Virus record (IMG/VR): IMGVR_UViG_3300033149_004062
Span: 1 to 34,329 of that record
DNA: 34,329 nt
Direction: 5' to 3' (one strand)
Source of the DNA: a virus
Below are positions 1 to 5,519 of this stretch, in pieces. Under the pieces are notes generated by a model, which saw nothing but the letters and a program-made list of their open reading frames with translations, had not been told where the DNA came from and searched no databases. The position numbers and the translations under genes were made by a program. How positions within the stretch are numbered: the first letter of the stretch is position 1; each line of letters starts with the position of its first letter.

Positions 1-312
1 TCCGTTCGGACAGGTGGCGAGCACAAGCGATTGAGGGTAGAGCGCAGGTAGATGTCGGCACTGGTGTCCGTTCGGACAGGTGGCGAGCACAAGCGATTGA
101 GGGTAGAGCGCAGGGACAACGGCAAGGGGCTCACCGACGCCCTGGGTGGCGAGCACAAGCGATTGAGGGTAGAGCGCAGGCCTTCCCCGCGCTGGCCAAT
201 GACGCATCTCGGTGGCGAGCACAAGCGACTGAGGGTAGAGCGCAGGGGTCATGACCGGTCATGGTCGACAAATGGGGATGGCGAGCACAAGCGATTGACG
301 GTAGAGCGCAGG
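1..312 (+). CRISPR. CRISPR array, leader-distal end (5 repeats, 4 full spacers)
   Basis: Five 36-bp repeats, each starting GGTGGCGAGCAC and ending AGAGCGCAGG, lie at 13-48, 79-114, 145-180, 211-246 and 277-312. They are separated by four spacers of exactly 30 bp (49-78, 115-144, 181-210, 247-276). Bases 1-12 are the end of a further spacer, so the array continues beyond the left edge. The first three repeats are identical, the fourth has one change (229) and the fifth two (278, 299). This decay is typical of the leader-distal end, so the leader should lie to the left. The 36/30 geometry fits type II arrays but does not exclude others. No cas gene is in the window. Spacer 2 matches the capsid gene at 18386-18415. 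Confidence 0.96.
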
Positions 313-334
313 CAGAATGACGTGCCACGGCGGA

Positions 335-622
335 AAAGCGTGGCAAACCGGGCCGGAAACGGGGAGCTGCCGCAAGGTTGGCCGTAACTCGGGACTCGGA
401 TTCGCGTTACGACGGCTTCTGAGCCTCGGTCCCTTGTTTCGACGGTTGCGAGCGGCTGTGCGGTGCGAAAACGGGCGGCAAGTCCCGCAACTCGAATGTG
501 CTTGCCGCGCGGACAGTTGGGCTTCTCGTCGTCTCGTGGCCCGCGAAAAAAAAGCGCGGCAGACCGGGCAGGAAGCGCGGGGCGCTTGCAAGGCTAGCGG
601 TAAGCCGGGACGCGGACTGGCG
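335..622. repeat. Diverged ~72-bp direct repeat flanking the anti-repeat
   Basis: Bases 335-406 and 551-622 align without gaps over about 72 bp at a 216-bp offset, with roughly three quarters of positions identical; both copies begin AAAGCG and contain ACCGGGC, GCAAGG and CGGGAC blocks. The copies bracket the putative anti-repeat. An open frame spans both, but its composition is low-complexity and Arg-rich, so I do not call it a gene. The rest of 313-670 contains a 7-bp inverted repeat (TGCCACG 323-329 / CGTGGCA 339-345) and no convincing gene. Confidence 0.6.
484..509 (+). ncRNA. Putative tracrRNA anti-repeat
   Basis: This stretch is an inverted, diverged copy of the CRISPR repeat. Paired with repeat bases 1-25 it gives 12 contiguous pairs (repeat 2-13, two of them G-U), a 2x2 internal loop, then three 3-bp blocks (CGA, TTG, GGG) separated by a bulge and a mismatch. 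Pairing with the 5' half of the repeat is what a type II tracrRNA does when the array is transcribed on the + strand. Downstream, a CCGCG/CGCGG hairpin around an A-run (about 542-559) and a perfect 7-bp hairpin (642-660) could belong to the tail. No U-rich terminator is visible, so the RNA ends are unknown. A degenerate inverted repeat with no RNA function is the alternative. Confidence 0.5.
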
Positions 623-670
623 TCGTGAAGGTTAGTTCGGAAGCTCCGAAAACCGGAGCTATGATGCGAG

Positions 671-880
671 ATGCACATCAAGAAGATCACTAATCGGCAT
701 TACGAGATCGTCGACGTGCCCGGTTGCCCGGAAGGCTGCGGACCCTACGAAACGCGGGCCGAGGCACAACGGGACATGCGCGGCATGGCGAGGACGTTCC
801 GAGCGATCGGCTTGGAGCCGCCGCGTCGAGAGCGAAGAGGCAAGCGACGCGACGGAGCGGTCCGGGCCGTCCGAGACTAA
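671..880 (+). CDS. Small phage protein, Cys/Gly motif
   Basis: This 69-residue protein starts with a compact domain (residues 1-35: MHIKKITNRHYEIVDVPGC, then EGCGPYETRAEA) and ends in a very basic Arg/Lys-rich tail (residues 50-69). The CP.GCGPYETRAEAQRD pattern resembles small proteins I associate with planctomycete phages, but no function is known to me. It is the first gene after the CRISPR region. The ATG follows closely on a 7-bp hairpin (642-660) and no strong ribosome-binding site is visible. It is separated from the next gene by about 200 bp holding a promoter. Confidence 0.6.
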   Translation: MHIKKITNRHYEIVDVPGCPEGCGPYETRAEAQRDMRGMARTFRAIGLEPPRRERRGKRRDGAVRAVRD

Positions 881-930
881 GGCCACCGATTGCCCCGCGC
901 CCCCCGCTTCCCCCCCACAGAGGTATTTTA

Positions 931-989
931 CCGAATTCCGGAAAATTCCGGACTATTCGGATTGACGATATCGGGATGGCCGATATAAT
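931..989 (+). promoter_or_regulatory. Strong sigma-70-like promoter with embedded palindromic operators
   Basis: TTGACG (962-967), a 16-bp spacer and a perfect TATAAT (984-989) form a near-consensus promoter firing toward the gene at 1083. The spacer and -10 box are overlaid by an inverted repeat, ATATCGG (968-974) / CCGATAT (980-986). A second palindrome, TCCGGAA (937-943) / TTCCGGA (946-952), sits just upstream of the -35, flanked by CCGAAT (931-936) and ATTCGG (955-960). Placement over and beside the core promoter suggests repressor binding. The XRE-type protein at 1880-2110, in the operon this promoter would drive, is an obvious candidate for autoregulation, but this is inference. Confidence 0.75.
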
Positions 990-1082
990 TACAGGTAGAG
1001 TGAGGGTGGGAGCCCAAGCCGCCGGGGCTGAGCGGCGGCAACTCGCCCGCGGAGAGCAGCGGGAGGCAACGGGAGATGACTG

Positions 1083-1292
1083 ATGAAATTCACCTGTCGG
1101 GGTAGCGTCCGTGGCGGCTGTGGTATTCAGCATCGTACACTGGAGGCAGCGGAGCGTTGCTGCCAGCGGGATGCCGCTGCAATCCGCCGAGCTTATCCGA
1201 GCACATTTCCTGCGCAGGCGTATTCAGACCGCGAGATCATCGCGCTGGATATCGAAGCCGAGGAAGCGTTGCGCGACCATTACGAGACATGA
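1083..1292 (+). CDS. Small Cys-containing phage protein
   Basis: This 69-residue protein has an N-terminal half reading MKFTCRGSVRGGCGIQHRT followed by ERCCQRD, with Cys at 5, 13, 26 and 27 and a His at 17 that could form a small metal site. The C-terminal half is acidic and helical. The ATG at 1083 follows GGGAGATGACTG and overlaps an upstream TGA. It is the first gene after the promoter at 962-989 and starts a tightly packed string (1083-2110) with a 0-4 bp spacing. No function is known to me; a DNA- or RNA-binding early protein is a guess. Confidence 0.75.
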   Translation: MKFTCRGSVRGGCGIQHRTLEAAERCCQRDAAAIRRAYPSTFPAQAYSDREIIALDIEAEEALRDHYET

Positions 1293-1883
1293 GTGAAAGT
1301 GAATACGAGGCGTCTTGCTGAGCAGATTGCGAAGGTGGCGACCGAAATGGACCTCGACGCCGTGGTCGAGGATTCGGTTCTCTCAGAGGCTCGGTACGTC
1401 TACTGCGAGGATGCGACGATTCGAGTCGCATCGCACGATAGCCGGCCGACATACGAGCTGCAACACGGCGCTGCCGACTTCACCGTCGGCACCGTGGTTC
1501 GCCGCACGGGTCGCGTCGAACAGCTCATCGTCACGTCGGACGGCGACTGGCTCGATGCCGTCGCTTGGCTGGCTCGACGCTATGGCCGGGTCCTGCCGGT
1601 GCGTTATCGGCGGCTGATTGCCTCTCGTAACGAGGCTGTCAGCCGCTATGAGGAAGGTATCAAGGCGCAGCAAGAAGCCCGGCGGAATGCAGCCTTGGCC
1701 GGTCGGGCCTCGGTCGCCGAGATTCGAGCCTGGGCTCGCGGCGCGGTCCCGGATCTGCTAGCTCGGCTCATCGAGCTAGAATCCCAAATGGGGATCCCGG
1801 GCGAAGGACGCCGGTGCCGGCGCCGGCGCAAGACTATTTGGGGGCAGATAGTGCAAGCCTACGATAACAGGTCTACGCTATGA
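1293..1883 (+). CDS. Hypothetical early phage protein
   Basis: The product is 196 residues. The GTG start at 1293 directly abuts the previous stop codon. The N-terminal half (about 1-105) looks like a mixed alpha/beta domain with repeated charged strands, and 105-195 is helical and basic, ending in a run of arginines (about 168-177). I do not recognise the family. The end overlaps the start of the XRE regulator gene by an ATGA junction, which suggests translational coupling and a regulatory or early role. An in-frame alternative ATG near the start is not obvious, so the GTG is preferred. Confidence 0.7.
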   Translation: MKVNTRRLAEQIAKVATEMDLDAVVEDSVLSEARYVYCEDATIRVASHDSRPTYELQHGAADFTVGTVVRRTGRVEQLIVTSDGDWLDAVAWLARRYGRVLPVRYRRLIASRNEAVSRYEEGIKAQQEARRNAALAGRASVAEIRAWARGAVPDLLARLIELESQMGIPGEGRRCRRRRKTIWGQIVQAYDNRSTL

Positions 1884-2110
1884 GACACGTCAGACACATC
1901 AATTGTGGGGAGCGGATTCGTGACGCCCGCAAGTCGGCGGGCCTCACGCAGGTGGAGCTTGCCGCCAAGGTCGGCATAAGTCAGCCGACGGTGTCAGAAA
2001 TCGAGTGCGGCGAGCGCGGCGTCCCCATCCCGCTACTTTGCCGCATCGCGGACGCCCTCGCCTTGGACTGGCGGTACGACGGACGGCTGACTTTCCGCTC
2101 CCGAGGCTGA
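1880..2110 (+). CDS. XRE-family helix-turn-helix regulator
   Basis: This 76-residue protein is essentially one HTH_3/Cro-cI domain. Residues 10-30 carry the first helices (ERIRDARKSAGLTQVELA), and the recognition helix is in KVGISQPTVSEIECGER (about 34-50), followed by the typical PLLCRIADAL helix. It overlaps the previous gene through ATGA (1880-1883). Such proteins act as dimeric transcription repressors or activators in phages. No dimerisation domain is attached. The palindromes at 931-986 and the 5-5-5 palindrome at 2202-2216 are plausible targets, by inference from position only. Confidence 0.88.
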   Translation: MRHVRHINCGERIRDARKSAGLTQVELAAKVGISQPTVSEIECGERGVPIPLLCRIADALALDWRYDGRLTFRSRG

Positions 2111-2184
2111 GGATGCGGAACCGGGTCAGGCCGTGCCCTTCTTGTAATCCCTTCCCGCGGTCTCCTTTCGCTGGTGCTTGCCCC

Positions 2185-2216
2185 TATAATTAGGTATAAT
2201 CACCGGCATACCCGGT
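2185..2216 (+). promoter_or_regulatory. Tandem TATAAT boxes with downstream palindrome
   Basis: Two perfect TATAAT hexamers lie 4 bp apart (2185-2190 and 2195-2200), followed at once by the palindrome ACCGG-CATAC-CCGGT (2202-2216). No good -35 hexamer at 16-18 bp is visible, so this would be an activated or weak promoter; the palindrome sits where an operator would block initiation. It would drive transcription into the structured region 2230-2386 and the gene at 2527. Confidence 0.45.
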
Positions 2217-2229
2217 AAGTCCTAAGGCG

Positions 2230-2386
2230 GTGGCAGCCCCAGAGTTAGGCCAGCCGGCGGATCCGAGAAGAGGGGGCTGCCACGCCCATCCGCCGCGCTG
2301 GCCTAATTTCCCCTGGGTACGCAGCCCGATCAGTAATAGACTCGAGGGTGTTATGTGGCAGCCCCTCGGAGTCTCCGATGGCTGCC
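2230..2386 (+). promoter_or_regulatory. Interleaved inverted repeats (pseudoknot or switch-like leader)
   Basis: The 11-mer GTGGCAGCCCC (A, 2230-2240) is perfectly complementary to 2273-2283 (A'). Between and beyond them, 2245-2262 (B) pairs with 2288-2306 (B') as 18 bp with one bulged C. The order A-B-A'-B' means the two stems interleave, giving a pseudoknot or two mutually exclusive folds. The identical 11-mer recurs at 2355-2365 and makes its own hairpin with 2380-2386 plus an inner TCGGA/TCCGA stem. No convincing gene covers 2111-2526; an open frame through it has no protein character before the ATG at 2527. This is probably a non-coding leader or regulatory RNA. Confidence 0.55.
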
Positions 2387-2526
2387 TCTCAACCCACGCA
2401 CGTCTTCCGGTTTGGCTACGGGTCGTCCACGGCCAAGCCCCCCATCGCATCCTTGCTGGGCACGAGATGTTTGTTGTGCGCACAGCGGCCCCCGGTCTGC
2501 GCACAGACGCAGGGGGGGGCAAGACG

Positions 2527-2823
2527 ATGATCGACCGCGATACGGCGCAAAAAGTTCTCGACCTCAAGGCCCGAGGCGCATCGAGCCGGGCGATCGCCAG
2601 GGAACTGAGAGTCGCGCGCGGGACGGTGATGGCGATTTGCCGCGGCACCTGGGCCGGATTCCGACGGCCGCCCCGCGAAGCGGCGGAAGAGCCGGAGCGC
2701 ATCGAGGAGCACTGCGAGCGTGGCCGCTGTGTCGAGTGCGGCGCGCTTTTGGACGTTCGGCCGTGCCGGGCGTGCCGCGTCCTGCGGAGAATCCAAGCGA
2801 GAAAGACAGGAGTTGAGACATGA
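2527..2823 (+). CDS. Helix-turn-helix plus zinc-ribbon protein
   Basis: The 98-residue product has an N-terminal helix-turn-helix of the resolvase/Hin or transposase type (residues 1-40: a DLKARGASSRAIARELRVA segment followed by the recognition helix RGTVMAICRG). It ends in a Cys cluster (CVECGALL then CRACRVL, about 72-90) that fits a zinc ribbon. The ATG at 2527 follows a G-run 6 bp upstream; the frame is open further upstream but that part overlaps the structured leader and is unlikely to be translated. The stop overlaps the next start (ATGA at 2820). It could be a DNA-binding regulator of the following operon; function unproven. Confidence 0.75.
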   Translation: MIDRDTAQKVLDLKARGASSRAIARELRVARGTVMAICRGTWAGFRRPPREAAEEPERIEEHCERGRCVECGALLDVRPCRACRVLRRIQARKTGVET

Positions 2824-3206
2824 TCCTTAGGAACGAACTTTACGAGCAGATCAAGGAGGCCGTCCAGGCGCTCAAGGCGGGTTTCCGCGACGCCCTGGCC
2901 GACGGCAAGATCACGCTGGCCGAGCTGTGGCTCTTGGTCCAACATCTGGTGATCGATCTGGTAGGCATCGTCAACGGACTCGATGACCTGAGTCCGGAGC
3001 GCCGCAAGGAGGCCATTCTTGAGCTGGTAGACGAGGTCTACGCCGACGTGATCGCACCGATCGACCTGCCGTGGGTACCGGAGTTTATCGAACGATCCCT
3101 CGTTGATCCGATCCTCGGGATCGCCCTGCACGAGGTCGTTTCGCGTCTGCTGGACCAGTACGGTGGCGGGCAAGACGGGAAACTTAACGCGAAAAGCAAA
3201 GCATGA
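2820..3206 (+). CDS. Hypothetical helical protein
   Basis: This is a 128-residue, largely helical, acidic protein. A central hydrophobic stretch (about 38-58: LAELWLLVQHLVIDLVGIVN) could be an amphipathic or membrane-associated helix, and the C-terminal half (about 85-118) has a PWVPEFIERSLVDPILGI segment. It is coupled at both ends (ATGA overlaps at 2820 and 3203) to the HTH gene and a membrane protein gene. The position between a regulator and a membrane protein/protease pair would fit a lysis or envelope module, but I cannot assign a holin. Confidence 0.65.
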   Translation: MILRNELYEQIKEAVQALKAGFRDALADGKITLAELWLLVQHLVIDLVGIVNGLDDLSPERRKEAILELVDEVYADVIAPIDLPWVPEFIERSLVDPILGIALHEVVSRLLDQYGGGQDGKLNAKSKA

Positions 3207-4093
3207 TGTGGGGACCAACAGAAAACGAATGGCGAGCTCTCTTTTGGGGTCTTCTGCTGACAGGGTTGATTGTCGGGGTGGGCCTGACCCTGCTGGTCAG
3301 CCGGTGTGTGGGGGCGGAAATCGTCGGACCTGAAACCGTCGAACCCGGTGCGCCCGCCTGGTACGCGGTCGCGGACGCGCCGGCCGGCTCGAGCGCTGTC
3401 TTTTTGCCGAGTCTCGAGTTGGAGGCGGGCCCGCCGCACCTGCTTGACGGGCACGCGCTTTTCTGGACACGTACGCCGGGCCGGTACGTAATCCACGCAA
3501 TCGTGGTCGACTGGGACGCGAAGCGGATCGTGCCCCTGGCCCAATCCATCGTGGTCGGTCCGGAGCCGGGCCCCGATCCTAATCCGGAGCCCGACCCGAA
3601 CCCTGATCCTGATCCCATCCCTCCGGTCGTCCAGTTTCTCTGGTCATTTATCGTCGAGGAGTCGAGCGAGCGTACGGCAGCGACCGCGGCTATCATGACC
3701 TCGCCGGAAGTTCGCAGCCTCTTCAGGCCTGAGCATTTCCGCGTTGTCGATCAAGACAACCGGACGAACAAGGCCTTGGCCGAATGGATCGACAAAGTGC
3801 CGAACGGAAGCGCTCTGCCTTACTGGTTTTTGACTACCGAAACAGGCAGGATCGTCCATCAAGGATCTTTGCCGCAGTCGGTTGACGACGTGGTCGCCGT
3901 CGTCAAGAAGTACTTGCCGAAGGAGCAAGACAAGAGGAGCGCGCCGGGGAAGCGAAAAACGGCTCGATCCACGTCGCGATTACCACCCATGATGTATGAG
4001 TACGTGCCGTCGGTGCAGTCCATGCCGAGCTATTCGGGGTGGGGTCCCGGTGGGTATTGTTGCCCCGCTGGCCAGTGTGAGGGATTTTGGTGA
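3203..4093 (+). CDS. Membrane-anchored protein with Pro-rich linker and thioredoxin-like domain
   Basis: The 296-residue protein has an N-terminal membrane anchor (about 11-36, ALFWGLLLTGLIVGVGLTLL), an Ig-like beta domain (about 40-118), a spacer of alternating Pro and Asp/Asn (PDPNPEPDPNPDPDP, about 122-140), and an alpha/beta domain (about 145-235) resembling a thioredoxin fold but without a CXXC active site. A short Gly/Tyr/Cys-rich end (CCPAGQC) follows. The stop TGA shares one base with the ATG of the papain-like protease gene. The architecture suggests an envelope-anchored protein displaying a domain away from the membrane; the role is unknown. Confidence 0.65.
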   Translation: MMWGPTENEWRALFWGLLLTGLIVGVGLTLLVSRCVGAEIVGPETVEPGAPAWYAVADAPAGSSAVFLPSLELEAGPPHLLDGHALFWTRTPGRYVIHAIVVDWDAKRIVPLAQSIVVGPEPGPDPNPEPDPNPDPDPIPPVVQFLWSFIVEESSERTAATAAIMTSPEVRSLFRPEHFRVVDQDNRTNKALAEWIDKVPNGSALPYWFLTTETGRIVHQGSLPQSVDDVVAVVKKYLPKEQDKRSAPGKRKTARSTSRLPPMMYEYVPSVQSMPSYSGWGPGGYCCPAGQCEGFW

Positions 4094-4809
4094 TGCCGAA
4101 CTACGCTGTGCCCGATTGGGTTAAGCCGGGCTGTCTTCCGAGAAAGACGCAGTTCGGGAAACTCAAGGGCGTTCCCGCCTTTCGGGAATCCATCGAAGTC
4201 ATTCCCAAAAAGGACTGGCCCGAGCTCATCCCGAAACAACCGGGGATACGGTTTTGTGTTCCGGAGCCGGAAGGCGTTTACAATCAGGGACAAGTCGGAT
4301 CCTGCGCTTGCGAGTCGGGGAGCCAAGCCCTGTCGATCGTCCGCGTATTCTGCGGGCAACCATGGCTGCTGTTCAATCCGTACGGCATCTACGGGCGCGT
4401 CAACGGCGGTGTCGACGCCGGCTCGTCACTCGACGACGTGGCCGCATTCCTGCGCAAGTACGGTGCGTTCCCGGAGTCCGTCTGGCCTCGGTCGAAAGGT
4501 TGGCGCGCCGAGCCGACGGACGAGGCCTACGAAGCGGCGTACTCCTACCGATTGTTGGAGAGCTACGACATCGGCTCGGCGGAAGAGGCCGTAACGGCAC
4601 TGCTGCTTGGAATGCCGGTGCACTACGGCAGCAACGGTCACGCGAAGTGCTTTGTCCGCGTGCTCACGCCGGAGAAGGGGTTGTACGTCAACTCGTGGGG
4701 CAGCGACTGGGGCGACGGCGGCTTCGGTACGGAGCGCTTTGCGAACATCTGGTGGCAGTACGGCGCGTTCGCGTACCGAACAGCGGTCGATACAGGCAGG
4801 ATCTCTTGA
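4093..4809 (+). CDS. Papain-like (C1A) cysteine peptidase
   Basis: The product is about 238 residues. The papain-family core is recognisable in order: an oxyanion-hole Gln and catalytic Cys in QGQVGSCACES (Cys about residue 71), a catalytic His in NGHAKCFV (about 183), and the Asn motif VNSWGSDWGDGGFG (Asn about 200), close to the classic NSWG..WG..G. All three catalytic residues are present. There is no clear signal peptide or propeptide. The ATG at 4093 overlaps the preceding TGA. In phages the family is uncommon; it could act in lysis, virion maturation or host-protein cleavage. The neighbouring membrane-anchored gene hints at an envelope role. The fold is well supported, the role is not. 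Confidence 0.85.
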   Translation: MPNYAVPDWVKPGCLPRKTQFGKLKGVPAFRESIEVIPKKDWPELIPKQPGIRFCVPEPEGVYNQGQVGSCACESGSQALSIVRVFCGQPWLLFNPYGIYGRVNGGVDAGSSLDDVAAFLRKYGAFPESVWPRSKGWRAEPTDEAYEAAYSYRLLESYDIGSAEEAVTALLLGMPVHYGSNGHAKCFVRVLTPEKGLYVNSWGSDWGDGGFGTERFANIWWQYGAFAYRTAVDTGRIS

Positions 4810-4822
4810 AGGAGGACATGTC

Positions 4823-5236
4823 ATGGCGGGACGAATCGCCGAAGCCAAAGCCCTATTCGCGATCAAAGCGATTGCATCTCAACGCTCGCGCGCTCTGCGG
4901 GCGCTGCTGCGCCCGGGCAAGACGGCGTTCAGGCTCCAGCTAAGCGGTTCGATTTCGGCCGCGCGGATCGATCTCGCGTACAGCGGCGCATTGGCCATCG
5001 AACGTGACGGTACACAGCAAGTCGCGCCCTCCGCGATCGAGCTCTTGGCCGCGGTAAAGCGCATCGTGATGCTGTGGGAAGAAGATGAAACCTGGGGGGC
5101 GCTAGCCCGCGAGCTCATCCGCTTTCGCTGGCATGAGCTCGAGCGCGCCGAGCTCAAGGCCATCAGCGAGGAGGTATTGGATCGGCTGCGCCGGACATTT
5201 CCAAAGCGGGGAAATGTGAGGGTCTACCTGGACTGA
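4823..5236 (+). CDS. Hypothetical phage protein
   Basis: The 137-residue protein starts at the ATG at 4823, preceded by GAAGGAGG at a good distance, which decides this start over a much longer open frame upstream that overlaps the protease gene. It is basic at the N terminus and helical through the C-terminal half (a WEEDETWGALARELIRFR segment and following helices). No family is recognised. It ends the 2527-5236 cluster; the following 88 bp hold no gene. Confidence 0.65.
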   Translation: MAGRIAEAKALFAIKAIASQRSRALRALLRPGKTAFRLQLSGSISAARIDLAYSGALAIERDGTQQVAPSAIELLAAVKRIVMLWEEDETWGALARELIRFRWHELERAELKAISEEVLDRLRRTFPKRGNVRVYLD

Positions 5237-5324
5237 CGTTCAGTGGGTCCTTCCCCGACGGCCGCTCCGCGCGGGCACGGGAACAATCCCACCACCAAAC
5301 TCACTTTCTTTCGATTGTCCGATC

Positions 5325-5519
5325 ATGAAACCGCGCATCGTAGCCTTGTCGGTCACCGACGTAGCCCGTGTGCTGTCGGCCGCGAGCGGCGAAAAGATTC
5401 TGCCGAGCATGATCGAACAGGACTTGAGGCAAGGGGCACCACAAAACGGAGACGGTTCAATCAACCTGATCGAATATACCGCGTGGCTGGTCCGTGAGGT
5501 ATGCGCACTGAGAGTTTGA
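5325..5519 (+). CDS. Putative small terminase subunit or DNA-binding accessory
   Basis: This 64-residue protein lies immediately before and overlaps (19 bp) the large terminase gene, the usual place of a small terminase. It has the layout of a small winged-helix/excisionase-type domain: LSVTDVARVLSA helix, a second helix, then GDGSINLIEYTAWL. The large terminase N terminus shows the same layout (LRPSELATLLNS ... GDGTHVDIFRYAAWL), so the two appear to be paralogous domains. It is short for a TerS, which normally also carries an oligomerisation region. Function inferred from position and this similarity. Confidence 0.6.
   Translation: MKPRIVALSVTDVARVLSAASGEKILPSMIEQDLRQGAPQNGDGSINLIEYTAWLVREVCALRV

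Noticed and set aside
49-78. 12-nt match of spacer 1 (reverse complement) to about 11938-11949 in the AAA ATPase gene
   Set aside because: The rest of the 30-mer does not match; a 12-mer match in 34 kb of GC-rich DNA is not meaningful.
247-276. Resemblance of spacer 4 to the terminase end (VMTGHGRQM versus VMTTGRGRTV)
   Set aside because: It needs a gap and shares few residues; nucleotide identity is not above chance by eye.
52-387. Open frames running through the CRISPR array (+ and - strands)
   Set aside because: They translate the 36-bp repeats and have no protein character; the array explains them.
317-628. 103-residue frame with two similar Arg/Gly-rich segments
   Set aside because: The internal similarity comes from the 72-bp DNA duplication; composition, lack of a ribosome-binding site and the overlapping anti-repeat argue against a gene.
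2190-3218. 342-residue minus-strand frame across the structured region
   Set aside because: It runs antisense to three coupled plus-strand genes and through inverted repeats, with no recognisable domain.
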